From: a virus
Virus record (IMG/VR): IMGVR_UViG_3300042549_007453
Coordinates: 1-37,161 of that record
Length of the DNA stretch: 37,161 bases
Reading direction: 5' to 3' (one strand)
Position numbers and translations under genes: made by a program
The notes under the pieces: model-generated
What the model was told of the DNA's origin: nothing
Databases searched by the model: none
The model's input: the letters and a program-made list of their open reading frames with translations, nothing else
In this document: piece after piece, positions 15,950-23,994 of the stretch
Layout: each line of letters begins with the position of its first letter
Numbering within the stretch: position 1 is the stretch's first letter

Positions 15950-16888
15950 ATGCTCCTCATCCTTGATCGCAAACACCAGCTCCTCGTCCTCTCCGAGGGC
16001 ATGCTCTCCCCCCAGACCTTCATCGAAGGCCGCCGGGGCGATGGCGAAAACATCGAACTCGTCTTCCTCGACGACGGTGCCGCCGTCACCCCCACCGGCC
16101 TCGAAGAGTTCCGCTTCGTCGCCAAGCCTCAAAATGAAGACTGGGACAGCGCCGCCCATGCCCTCGCCTCCACCTGGGTCCGCAACACCAGCACAGGCCG
16201 CTATCAGGCCCGCGTGAACTACAACACCACGCTCCTGAATGCCCTGCTCAAGATCGCCCATGCCACCGAACGTGAAAACACCTTCATCGACCTCGATGCG
16301 CAGCTCGCCTGGCGCACCTCCAACACCACCACCTGGTGGCGCACCCAGCGAGTCACCTTCCGGCTGCACAACAGCGTCTGGCGCGGCAATGAGACCGACC
16401 CCACCAGCGGCACCGCCGAAGAGTCCATCGCCAGCGCCGCCAAGTCCCCACAGTTCCTCGTCATCGACGCCGATGTCGTGAACGACAACGCTACGCTGAA
16501 CACTCTCGAAGACATCACCGATCTCGAATTTCCAGTGCAAAGCGGGGCACGGTATCACTTCCGGTTCACCATCCCCTACACCTCGGCATCCACCGGCACA
16601 GGCTCCCGCTTCACCATCTCCGGCCCGTCCTCACCCACCTTCCTAGCCTACCGCAGCGAGGTCACGCTAAACGCTGCCGCACGCACGCTGAACGAAGGCC
16701 TCGGAGCCTACGACCTCCCCGCCGCCTGCAATGCGAACAGCCTCACCACCGGCAACATCGCCATCATCGAAGGCTTCATCCGCCCGTCCGCCGATGGCAC
16801 CGTCACGGCCCGCTTCGCCTCCGAAGTCGCGAACTCCGCCATCACCGTCAAAGCCGGTGCCTGTGTCCAATTCACCAAGCTGGACTAA
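15950..16888 (+). CDS. fibre-base protein with BppU-like N-domain and receptor-like C-domain
   Basis: A 312-residue protein. Residues 1-150 resemble the N-terminal domain of the proteins at 16928 and 18756 (an Ig-like/BppU-like fold: a beta pattern with ...ENIELVFLDDGA, later FIDLDAQLAW and a closing TQRVTFRLHNSV strand). Residues about 190-312 form a compact beta domain (VQSGARYHFRFTIPYTSASTGTGSRF, ending AITVKAGACVQFTKLD) of a kind seen at the C-termini of phage fibres, likely a trimeric tip. Such proteins attach fibres to the tail end and contact the cell. The N-domain identity is from my comparison by eye. Confidence 0.6.
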   Translation: MLLILDRKHQLLVLSEGMLSPQTFIEGRRGDGENIELVFLDDGAAVTPTGLEEFRFVAKPQNEDWDSAAHALASTWVRNTSTGRYQARVNYNTTLLNALLKIAHATERENTFIDLDAQLAWRTSNTTTWWRTQRVTFRLHNSVWRGNETDPTSGTAEESIASAAKSPQFLVIDADVVNDNATLNTLEDITDLEFPVQSGARYHFRFTIPYTSASTGTGSRFTISGPSSPTFLAYRSEVTLNAAARTLNEGLGAYDLPAACNANSLTTGNIAIIEGFIRPSADGTVTARFASEVANSAITVKAGACVQFTKLD

Positions 16889-16920
16889 CCGAGAACAGAA
16901 AACAGAGAACCGAGAACAAC
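16888..16920 (+). repeat. GAGAACC/GAGAACA tract before collagen-like fibre gene
   Basis: CCGAGAACAGAAAACAGAGAACCGAGAAC follows the stop of the previous gene and is followed by AACTTCCGCC and the ATG at 16928. It is a degenerate copy of the heptad leader at 3343 and 15911. Confidence 0.7.
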
Positions 16921-16927
16921 TTCCGCC

Positions 16928-18727
16928 ATGACCATTCCTCTCTACATCGCCCGCGATCGCGGCAACCAAGTCTTTGACTCAAACAACCAGGCAGCCCTCA
17001 CTCCCTGGAATCTCCTCCAGCGTGGCACCGTCACCGTGGTCTGCGCCTTTGGGTCGGCAGGTGTGATCAGCGCGCTCAACCCCACCACTGCCCGAATCGT
17101 CATCAAGGAGGCGGCCAGCGGTGACGTTCTGATCACGGATGACACCCCAGCCTCCAGCGGCAGCGGAGCCACCAGCCGCCAGTCCTTCTCTTTCGTGGTC
17201 GATGGGGCCGATCTCCGCACCGCCCTTGGCACCTCGGAGAGCATCGACCTCGTCGCTCAGCTCGAATGGGTGATCTCTTCCGTCACCTACCTTTCCACGC
17301 CCATCCCCGTCACCGTCACCGCCGCCATCGCCGGTGATGCCGATGGCATCCCCGATACAGCACAAGACGCAGGCTTTGCCCGTCTCGCTTCCATGCTCGT
17401 GGCAGGCGATGCCGTGACGCTCGATGAGGACGGCGTCGCCCGAACCATCACCATCTCCGTCGATCCCGGCGGTGCGCTCTCTGCCGACGACGGCTGGTCT
17501 CCCCTCATCCGCTCCGCCACTGACAGCGCCCGACGCGTGATGGAAATCTACGATTGGACCGGCGGCACCGGCACCAAGCCCGCCACCGGCTACATCTCCA
17601 CCACCGGCCTCACCGCCACCATTGGCGATGCCATGGACTTCCGAGGCGTCCAGGGCATCCAAGGCCCAGCAGGCGAGACCGGCCCCACCGGAGCCACAGG
17701 TGCCACCGGAGCCGATGGCGCTCCCGGTGGTCCTCAGGGTGATCCTGGCTCCACCGGCGATAAAGGCTGGAGCCCCAAGCTGGTTATCGGGAATGATGGA
17801 GACCGCCGCGTCCTGAACATTGTCGGATGGGTAGGGGGTGAAGGCAGCGCGCCCTCGACCGGCCAATACATCGGAGAAAGCGACCTCGTGAACACCGCCG
17901 CCGAGGCCGTGGACATCCGAGGAAGCACGGGTGCTCCTGGAGCCGATGGCCTGCAAGTCATCAACGAAAACGTCTTCTACGTCGATCCCGTGAATGGCAA
18001 CGACGGCACCGCCGTCATGGGCCGTCCGTCCTTGCCATGGGCCACGCTCGATGCCGTCTGGGCTGAAATCCTCACCCTCGCTGAGGATTGCACCCTGATC
18101 CTCGCTGGAGCCTGCGATCACGGCACTCTCACCCTCGCCTCTGCCATGTCCACTGGCTATGATGTCACCATCATCGGACGTGGCGAGATGAGCAGCACCA
18201 TGACCATCGTCGCCACCGGCACCGCAGGCAGCGCAGGCAATGGCAGCCAAGATCCGAGCCCTAACGCCTACGATGGCGGCAACGGCTACAAGGTCCGACT
18301 CTTCGGCAATAAGACCGTCACCCTCACCAGCGTCACCACCACCGGCGGTGTTGGCGGTGCTATGACTGACAGCGGAGCCGTGGGCGGCGTCTATGCAGGC
18401 GGAGGCGGCGCCGGTGGTGACATCCTGCTCAAAGGCTTCCGCGTCGGCACCATCACCGCCAGCGGTGGAGCAGGCGGAGCCGCCACCGGCACCGGCAGCA
18501 CCGGCGGCCCTGGTGGCAACGTCGCCGCCAACGTCAAGCTCATCGACTGCGAAGTCACCGGCACCCTCACCCACAGCGCCGGAGCCGGAGGCACCGGAGT
18601 CGGCAGCAACGGAGCCGCAGGCAGCGGAGCCGGGAACATCAAAACCTGGAACACCCGCAAGAGCACCGTCACCACCACCGGCACCGAGACGCATACCAAC
18701 GTGCTCACCACGCCGGATGCTTTGTAA
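16928..18727 (+). CDS. collagen-like tail fibre protein
   Basis: A 599-residue protein. Residues about 1-140 are a BppU-like N-domain. Two copies of a roughly 55-residue module follow (start GWSPLIRS near 187 and GWSPKLVI near 279), each with GWSP...RRV...WxGGxGxxPxTGxYI...DxRG. Each copy leads into Gly-X-Y collagen triplets (about 238-277, and a short RGSTGAPGADG near 331). The C-terminal part (about 345-599) contains a beta-helix-like region ending in Gly-rich strands (GGAGGAATGTGSTGGPGG). Collagen-like and beta-helical shafts are usual in phage fibres that reach the receptor. The GAGAACC leader lies directly upstream. Confidence 0.78.
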   Translation: MTIPLYIARDRGNQVFDSNNQAALTPWNLLQRGTVTVVCAFGSAGVISALNPTTARIVIKEAASGDVLITDDTPASSGSGATSRQSFSFVVDGADLRTALGTSESIDLVAQLEWVISSVTYLSTPIPVTVTAAIAGDADGIPDTAQDAGFARLASMLVAGDAVTLDEDGVARTITISVDPGGALSADDGWSPLIRSATDSARRVMEIYDWTGGTGTKPATGYISTTGLTATIGDAMDFRGVQGIQGPAGETGPTGATGATGADGAPGGPQGDPGSTGDKGWSPKLVIGNDGDRRVLNIVGWVGGEGSAPSTGQYIGESDLVNTAAEAVDIRGSTGAPGADGLQVINENVFYVDPVNGNDGTAVMGRPSLPWATLDAVWAEILTLAEDCTLILAGACDHGTLTLASAMSTGYDVTIIGRGEMSSTMTIVATGTAGSAGNGSQDPSPNAYDGGNGYKVRLFGNKTVTLTSVTTTGGVGGAMTDSGAVGGVYAGGGGAGGDILLKGFRVGTITASGGAGGAATGTGSTGGPGGNVAANVKLIDCEVTGTLTHSAGAGGTGVGSNGAAGSGAGNIKTWNTRKSTVTTTGTETHTNVLTTPDAL

Positions 18728-18755
18728 CGGGATGTTTTGACACGGTGCCGTCGTC

Positions 18756-19376
18756 GTGACCGGCACCGTCTTCCTCAACACCTCCACCCTCGTCGCCCGC
18801 TCGGCCATCACCGGCAATGCCCTGCCGGTGATCTCGGCGAAGCTCCAGGCCGCGCTCACCCTGACGGTCAAGTTCTTCGCCACCGGAGAAGCCGCCGCCC
18901 TGCTCTCCTCCCCGACCTTCCGCGTCACGCTGAAGGCCACGCCCACCGGCGACCCCTTCGTCTTCACCAGCTCCGTCGCTGAGGAGCTGGCGGACGGCTA
19001 CACCTTCGAGTTTTCGAGCGTCGATTCCGCCGCCCTCCGCACCGCCATCGGCGATCTCACCCAGCTCGATGCCTTCGGTGAAGTCGAGTGGACCGTCGCC
19101 AGCGTCGTCGAGCGCGTGAGCTTCCCCGTTACCATCGTCAACGCCTACATCCGCAGTGGCGACGACGCCCCTGATCCCATCGCCGATGAATCCCTCGCCT
19201 GGCTCGACGATCACGGTGTCCGCTTCGATGCCGCCCAGACCCTGACCGCCGCCCAGGCAGCTCAAGCTCTGGCAAACCAAAAGGTCACCTTCACCTCCGC
19301 TGGGTATCTCCGCCTCGTGAATGCAGCCGGTGATGTCTTCCACATCGCCCTGAATAGCGGCGAGCCTCCTGCCTAG
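18756..19376 (+). CDS. fibre-base protein, paralogue of the collagen-like fibre N-domain
   Basis: A 206-residue protein starting at GTG 18756, 13 nt after TTGACA (18737-18742). Its middle (SAALRTAIGDLTQLDAFGEVEW..., then VSFPVTIVNAYIRSGDD) aligns by eye with ADLRTALGTSESIDLVAQLEW and STPIPVTVTAAIAGDAD of the collagen-like fibre. It thus looks like a duplicated N-domain with a short C-terminal tip (KVTFTSAGYLRLVNAAGDVF). Could attach the next fibre to the tail. Seen: the similarity. Inferred: role. Confidence 0.6.
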   Translation: MTGTVFLNTSTLVARSAITGNALPVISAKLQAALTLTVKFFATGEAAALLSSPTFRVTLKATPTGDPFVFTSSVAEELADGYTFEFSSVDSAALRTAIGDLTQLDAFGEVEWTVASVVERVSFPVTIVNAYIRSGDDAPDPIADESLAWLDDHGVRFDAAQTLTAAQAAQALANQKVTFTSAGYLRLVNAAGDVFHIALNSGEPPA

Positions 19377-19382
19377 CCTCCC

Positions 19383-21497
19383 ATGAAAACCCTCCGCACC
19401 GCCATCCATCTCACCTCCTGGGCCATCGTCATCGCCCTCGTCCTGCTCGTCCAAAGCGTCCGCGCCCAAACCGCTAACCAATGGTATTTCCAAAAGAAAA
19501 ACACCGGAGCAGGCTTCGCCGGCTACGGTGTCACCCCCATCGCAGGCCGCGCCTTCGGTCTCGATGGCTCCGGCAACCCGGCCATGATCTCAGTCTCCGG
19601 TGGTAGCGGTCTCGAAAACATCCTCAGCTCCATCACCGGCGACACCCTCACCTTCACCGGCACCCTCACCGCGCCCCGAGCCATCGCCTGGCGGGACCTC
19701 GCTGGCACCGTAGCTTTAACGAGCGACCTCTCCGCCTACCTCACCACCTCCACGGCCTCCAGCACCTACGCCCCGCTGGCATCCCCCACCTTCACCGGCA
19801 CCGTCACGATTCCCAGCGGTGCCAGCATCTCCGGCTATGCTACGACTGCCGCTGTGGCGAGCGGATACCAGCCACTTGACGGCAATCTCACCGGCATTGC
19901 AGCCGCCGCCAGTGCCGCTGGCGTGCTGACAGACAACGGATCATCATCCTACTCTTACACAGCAACTAGCACCGGCGGAAATGGAAGCGCAGACAGCGGG
20001 AAAATCCCCAAACTAAACGCACGAGGAGGTTTGAATTTGGGCGGCAGCGCTGGCTCTGGCAATGTGCTTGAGGTCATTTCCAGCACTAGCTCTTTCGCCA
20101 TTGAAGCAACAAACTCAACTTCGGGCGGAACGGCTATTCATGCGACACCAAACGGCACGAGTGTATCAAGTTTTGGAACCCATTTAACCGCCGCCTCACA
20201 AATCGCTTTTGAAATTGATGGCAGCCTCGGAACAAGCAGCAGCACAGGCATTTTCAGTTATATGCCAGGACCTGCGCTCATCGCTGCGGATGATAACTTT
20301 GCCGAGCAGGTCAGCATCTGGGGCACAGGGAGGAAGGTCCGCTTCACCGCAGAAAGTGCACGCGCAGCCTCTTACATCGACCTGACCAGTGCCACTCCAA
20401 CAGGGGCACGCACCATCACCCTGCCAGATGCATCAGGCACTGTTTCCCTGCTCGGCTCCAGCATCGACCTAACCACCGAAGTCACGGGCATCTTGCCACC
20501 GGCAAACATGGGCACGGGCTCCAGCATCAGCACGAAGTACCTGCGTGGTGATGGCACTTGGCAGGCCATCTCAGGCGGTGGGGATGCCCTCACCAGTGGC
20601 ACGCTCGCCCAGTTCGCCGCCACTACCTCCGCCCAGCTTCGAGGTGTGCTGAGCGATGAAAACGGCACCGGCGAGTTTCTCACCACCAATGGTTCGGCGG
20701 CATCCTTGACCAGCTTCCCGACCCTCAACCAATCCACCACCGGCAATGCCGCCACCGCCACCGCCCTGCAAACAGGCCGAACCATCAACGGCACCACCTT
20801 TGACGGCACCGCCAACATCACCGTCACCGCCGCCGCTGGCACTCTCACAGGCACCACGCTCGCCAGTGGTGTCACCGCCTCCAGTCTCACCAGCCTCGGC
20901 ACCATCGCCACCGGCGTTTGGCAGGGAACGGCCATCGCGGACAGTTACATTTCGAGCGCCTCGACTTGGAATGCCAAGGAGGCCGCCCTCACCTTCAGCA
21001 CTGGCCTCACGAGATCGACGAACACGATCACCGTCAACACGAGTCAGAACATCGCCACCCTCTCTAACCTAACCACGAACGGCATTTTGACCACCACGGG
21101 AAGTGCTGGCACCCTGACTGTTGATACCACCACAAAGCCCAAGGCGGAGGCCGCCGAGATCGGTGTCGCCATCTCGGACGAGACAACGGCCATCACCACC
21201 GGCACCGCCAAGATCACCTTCCGAATGCCCTTCTCCCTGACCGTGACAGCCGTGCGCCTTAGCCTGACCACCGTGAGCAGCTCCGGCACACCGACCGTGG
21301 ACATCAACGAAGCTGGCACCACGATCCTCAGCACGAAGCTCTCCTGCGATGCCTCCGAGAAAACATCCACCACCGCCGCGACCGCTGCGGTAATCTCCGA
21401 CTCCGCCCTCGCCGACGATGCTGAGATCACCATCGACGTTGATACCGCAGGCACCGGCGCGACCGGCGCAAAAGTTTGGATCATTGGCACCCGCTAA
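19383..21497 (+). CDS. long tail fibre with Sec signal peptide
   Basis: A 704-residue protein. Residues 1-29 are a signal peptide (basic MKTLR, hydrophobic core WAIVIALVLLVQ, SVRA-QT end). The rest is built of beta repeats known from phage fibres: SPTFTGTVTIPSG, NAATATALQTGRTINGTTFDGT, and SSLTSLGTIATGVWQGTAIADSYI, and a C-terminal all-beta domain. Bases 19930-20460 (residues about 183-360) are less GC-rich than the flanks, as if exchanged by recombination. Fibres with this repeat style are receptor-binding. A signal peptide on such a protein is unusual; it might be exported to the envelope of the infected cell or be an annotation of a hydrophobic anchor to the tail. Ends 2 nt before the next gene. 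Confidence 0.8.
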   Translation: MKTLRTAIHLTSWAIVIALVLLVQSVRAQTANQWYFQKKNTGAGFAGYGVTPIAGRAFGLDGSGNPAMISVSGGSGLENILSSITGDTLTFTGTLTAPRAIAWRDLAGTVALTSDLSAYLTTSTASSTYAPLASPTFTGTVTIPSGASISGYATTAAVASGYQPLDGNLTGIAAAASAAGVLTDNGSSSYSYTATSTGGNGSADSGKIPKLNARGGLNLGGSAGSGNVLEVISSTSSFAIEATNSTSGGTAIHATPNGTSVSSFGTHLTAASQIAFEIDGSLGTSSSTGIFSYMPGPALIAADDNFAEQVSIWGTGRKVRFTAESARAASYIDLTSATPTGARTITLPDASGTVSLLGSSIDLTTEVTGILPPANMGTGSSISTKYLRGDGTWQAISGGGDALTSGTLAQFAATTSAQLRGVLSDENGTGEFLTTNGSAASLTSFPTLNQSTTGNAATATALQTGRTINGTTFDGTANITVTAAAGTLTGTTLASGVTASSLTSLGTIATGVWQGTAIADSYISSASTWNAKEAALTFSTGLTRSTNTITVNTSQNIATLSNLTTNGILTTTGSAGTLTVDTTTKPKAEAAEIGVAISDETTAITTGTAKITFRMPFSLTVTAVRLSLTTVSSSGTPTVDINEAGTTILSTKLSCDASEKTSTTAATAAVISDSALADDAEITIDVDTAGTGATGAKVWIIGTR

Positions 21498-21499
21498 CC

Positions 21500-22195
21500 A
21501 TGAAGCTCTTCCTTCTTTCCATCGCCTGCCTCTACCTCGGCACCGCCCACGCCGTCGCAGGCTTCATCCTCAACCCCTACCGCTTCGCCACCGCAGGCAG
21601 CAGCTTTCTGGTGGACGAGGGCTTCGAGGGCACTGGCTACGAAGAAACATGGACCGAGGCAGGCACGGGCACCATCGACGAAGACCACACCGGCACCGTC
21701 ATCGCAGGCAGCCAGTCCCTTCAGATCAACCTGTCCGCCCAAACCGGCTCCACCGCTGTCACCTTCACCGCGCAAGGCTCGCTCTTCACCAAGTTTCGTT
21801 TCCGTGTTGCCAGCACCAGCAGCAACCCAACGGTTGCCACGATCCGCAATGGCAGCACCATCCTTGGCAGCTTGATTCTCGTCGGCGTCAACCGCACCAT
21901 GCGCACCAACGCCGCTGGCGGATCGAATGCCTCATCCTCGGCGACTCTGCCGCTCAACACTGATATTTACATCTGGCTAGAATACGTCAAAGGCAGCGGA
22001 TCGAATGCCATCTGCCGGGCTGGCTGGGCCACCACGGATAGCAAGCCCGCCCTCACCAGCACAGGCACACAGACCTGCCTGAGCAGCAACGGCACCAGCA
22101 CCTCCGATGCCGATACCTTCTACATCGGTCACACCGTCAGCGGCACCTACGAGTGCTTCTACGACGCCGTCCAAGTAGCCGCCTCTGCCTTCTAA
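21500..22195 (+). CDS. exported lectin-like protein
   Basis: A 231-residue protein starting at ATG 21500, two bases after the previous stop; an upstream TTG at 21476 would only add residues encoded inside the previous gene. Residues 1-18 are a signal peptide (MKLFLLSIACLYLGTAHA). The mature part has a concanavalin/LamG-like jelly-roll pattern: VDEGFEGTGYEETWTEAG, SLQINLSAQTGS, SLFTKFRFRVAS, IYIWLEYVKGSG, and a terminal ECFYDAVQV. Such domains bind carbohydrates. Its location at the end of the fibre genes suggests a host-range or surface protein. Whether it enters the virion is not known. Confidence 0.6.
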   Translation: MKLFLLSIACLYLGTAHAVAGFILNPYRFATAGSSFLVDEGFEGTGYEETWTEAGTGTIDEDHTGTVIAGSQSLQINLSAQTGSTAVTFTAQGSLFTKFRFRVASTSSNPTVATIRNGSTILGSLILVGVNRTMRTNAAGGSNASSSATLPLNTDIYIWLEYVKGSGSNAICRAGWATTDSKPALTSTGTQTCLSSNGTSTSDADTFYIGHTVSGTYECFYDAVQVAASAF

Positions 22196-22208
22196 ACCAC
22201 CCCAGAAT

Positions 22209-22637
22209 ATGCCCGCCGCTGAATCCGCCATCTCCCTCGTCGTCGCCGCCGCTGTCGGCATGTTCGCCGCCGCCGCTGCTGCCGTTCTCCCCACACCCGA
22301 CCCCGCTGCCGTGGCATCCGTCATGGATGACGCTCGCCTCCGCCTCATCTGCGTGGCTGGCAGCCTCGGCGGAGCCGTCCTTAGCGTCGGCCTCTTCAAG
22401 ATTAATCACGTGCGTGACATGGCCGTGAAGCTCGTTTGCTCCTCCTTTGCGGGCATCCTCTTCTCCCCGATGGCGCTCCGATGGTTAGGCTGGAGCCGCG
22501 ACCTCGACGCCGTCCTCGCCGTCTCCGGCCTCACCGCTCTTATGAGCTGGACCGTGCTCCAGATGGCCGTCCCCGCCGTCACCCGCGCCGCCGCCCGCAA
22601 GCTCGACTCCCAAGTCACCGAGAAGCTGAAGCTGTGA
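22209..22637 (+). CDS. holin-like membrane protein
   Basis: A 142-residue protein with three or four hydrophobic segments (about 5-27, 46-63, 75-90, 103-122) and a short charged C-terminus (KLDSQVTEKLKL). It opens the lysis block that ends in the endolysin. Holins of several classes have this size and build. The first in-frame ATG 13 nt after the previous stop is used. Confidence 0.6.
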   Translation: MPAAESAISLVVAAAVGMFAAAAAAVLPTPDPAAVASVMDDARLRLICVAGSLGGAVLSVGLFKINHVRDMAVKLVCSSFAGILFSPMALRWLGWSRDLDAVLAVSGLTALMSWTVLQMAVPAVTRAAARKLDSQVTEKLKL

Positions 22638-22662
22638 CGATTGACAGAGCCGCCGAGTTGTT

Positions 22663-22890
22663 ATGAGCACACGCACCCGACTTCTCAACCTTCTCGCCCT
22701 TCTGGGCATCCTCGGCTTCATGTTCGGAGCCGTCTCCTGCACCGGTCCGACCACGGACAAATACACCGCCACCACCGGCATCACCCCCGGCCAGACCGCT
22801 CTCCTCGCTGGCAAATGGTGGCTCGACTACGAGCAGGCCAAAGCCGCCAATCGAATCCCGCAGGCCCTCCCCATCACGTCCTCCAAGTAG
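22663..22890 (+). CDS. small lipoprotein, Rz1/spanin-like
   Basis: A 75-residue protein with a basic N-terminus (MSTRTR), a hydrophobic core, and a lipobox-like GAVSC with Cys near residue 26, then a Pro/Thr-rich mature part. The -3 residue is Ala rather than Leu, so the lipobox is not perfect. Placed between two membrane proteins and the endolysin, it fits a spanin outer-membrane lipoprotein, which fuses the membranes at lysis in Gram-negative hosts. TTGACA (22641-22646) lies 16 nt before the ATG. No Rz partner with a long coiled coil is visible, so it might act with 22209 or 22913. Confidence 0.55.
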   Translation: MSTRTRLLNLLALLGILGFMFGAVSCTGPTTDKYTATTGITPGQTALLAGKWWLDYEQAKAANRIPQALPITSSK

Positions 22891-22912
22891 TTAGGCAGCC
22901 CCAAGCCCTCAA

Positions 22913-23170
22913 ATGAAACCCCTCATCACCCTCGCCACTCGTTACCTCCGCTCCGCCCTGGTCAATTACAAGACCACGCTGGCCGGTGCTGCCATGATCG
23001 TTCATGCCCTCTATGTCTTCGCCGATCATGCCTCCGCCATCGCCAACGGCACTGGCGACATCAACCCCGAGCTTCTGATGATCGCCAAGACGGAAATCAT
23101 CGCAGGCTTCGGCTTTATCTCCGCCCGTGATGGCGACAAGACCAGCCAAGACAGCGGCCTCCGCAAATAA
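22913..23170 (+). CDS. small single-pass membrane protein, holin candidate
   Basis: An 85-residue protein with one hydrophobic stretch (about 22-40, TLAGAAMIVHALYVFAD) and a second weaker one near the C-terminus (MIAKTEIIAGFGFI). Basic ends and the neighbourhood of endolysin and lipoprotein suggest a holin or an anti-holin, two such genes being common. A terminator follows. Confidence 0.5.
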   Translation: MKPLITLATRYLRSALVNYKTTLAGAAMIVHALYVFADHASAIANGTGDINPELLMIAKTEIIAGFGFISARDGDKTSQDSGLRK

Positions 23171-23201
23171 GACTATCCAACCCGCCAGCAGCACGCCTCC
23201 G

Positions 23202-23233
23202 AGCCCCTGCCAGAAGTTCTGGCAGGGGCTTTC
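23202..23233 (+). terminator. rho-independent terminator, 12-bp stem
   Basis: AGCCCCTGCCAG (23202-23213) pairs with CTGGCAGGGGCT (23219-23230) over AAGTT and is followed by a short T run. It separates the holin candidate from the endolysin gene, which therefore may need read-through or its own promoter (TTGACA at 23236). Confidence 0.82.
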
Positions 23234-23254
23234 CATTGACAGCCACGCCGAGGA

Positions 23255-23818
23255 ATGAAACCCCGCACATCCGCCCGTCTCGCCATTGGAAAATTCATCG
23301 TGGACTGTGAAGCCAGGCGCGATGGACAAGGCCACCTCGTCGTCTATCGCCTCCCCGCCGCCGATGGCGGAGGCACCATGGAAGTCGCTGGCATCAATGA
23401 CCGATGCCATCCCGAGCAGGCCAAGAGACTCGCGGGTCTCATCGCCAACGGAGGCCACCTCTCCGCCGAGCTGCTCGCCCGCGAATACATCCTCGACTAC
23501 ACCGACGCCGTCCTCGGCTGGCACCCGCACATCGCCGTTGAAGCCTACCTCCGCGACTGCGCCTTCAATCGCGGCCCCGGCGGTGCCGCCAAGATTTACC
23601 AGCGCGCCGTGGGGGTAAAGATCGACGGCCAGGTCGGCCCCGTCACCAAAGCCACCGGCGGCGTCCTCATCGCCTCCGAGCTTCTCCTCTGCCTCCACCG
23701 AGCCCGCGAAGCCTACGAGCAACAAATCGCCCCGCCAGTCGGACCTCGCGCCAAGTTCTGGAAAGGCCTCCAGGCCCGATGGGACAAAGCCCTCAAGTTT
23801 TCCCAGAGCCTGCTCTGA
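23255..23818 (+). CDS. endolysin, GH108-type muramidase with peptidoglycan-binding domain
   Basis: A 187-residue lysozyme of the GH108 (DUF847) class. The N-terminal helix ends in FIVDCEAR with a Glu19 likely to be catalytic, followed by DGGGTMEVAGIND (37-49), which corresponds to the GG-T-xxGI core, and REYILDYTDAV. The C-terminal half has DCAFNRGPGGAAKIYQRAVGV and DGQVGPVTKA (about 108-138), the PG_binding_3 pattern. The catalytic neighbourhood lacks the usual EGGY motif (EARR instead). It cleaves peptidoglycan after holin action. TTGACA lies 13 nt upstream of ATG. Confidence 0.85.
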   Translation: MKPRTSARLAIGKFIVDCEARRDGQGHLVVYRLPAADGGGTMEVAGINDRCHPEQAKRLAGLIANGGHLSAELLAREYILDYTDAVLGWHPHIAVEAYLRDCAFNRGPGGAAKIYQRAVGVKIDGQVGPVTKATGGVLIASELLLCLHRAREAYEQQIAPPVGPRAKFWKGLQARWDKALKFSQSLL

Positions 23819-23834
23819 TTAATTTATTCCCCTT

Positions 23835-23994
23835 CGGCACACAAACGGCACACCGCCGCTCGATGCCAAGTAATTCAAGCCACTAACCCGCATTCGATTC
23901 TCGTAGGGGTCGCCATCTCTCTCAGAGAGATGGAGGCTTTTAGGAGGCTCAAAAAGGCCGGAAAACGACCGAAAACGACGCTTGAACGGCACAC
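23835..23994 (+). other. attP: tRNA 3'-end core with arm-type repeats
   Basis: The core TTCGATTCTCGTAGGGGTCG CCA (about 23893-23914) has the form of a tRNA T-loop, T-stem 3' side, acceptor 3' side, discriminator G and CCA; the left partner bases needed for the T-stem (expected ACGAG) are absent, so homology to a host tRNA starts here. CGGCACAC arm repeats lie at 23835, 23846 and 23987 (the last two as AACGGCACAC), and GAAAACGAC is repeated at 23961 and 23971. The integrase gene starts 23 nt further. Which tRNA is not determined. Confidence 0.75.
23913..23933. other. 10-bp hairpin just right of the att core
   Basis: CCATCTCTCT (23913-23922) and AGAGAGATGG (23924-23933) form a perfect inverted repeat around one C, followed by AGGCTTTT. 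It could be the terminator that follows the tRNA sequence on the phage side, or a core-binding site for integrase. Confidence 0.7.

Noticed and set aside
16979-18967. 662-residue open frame on the - strand opposite the collagen-like fibre gene
   Set aside because: Composition is that of an antisense shadow of a Gly-rich gene; it also runs through the gap between two real genes.
23890-23914. A complete tRNA gene at the att core
   Set aside because: Only the T-loop to CCA part is present; the upstream bases do not pair, so this is attP homology and not a tRNA.
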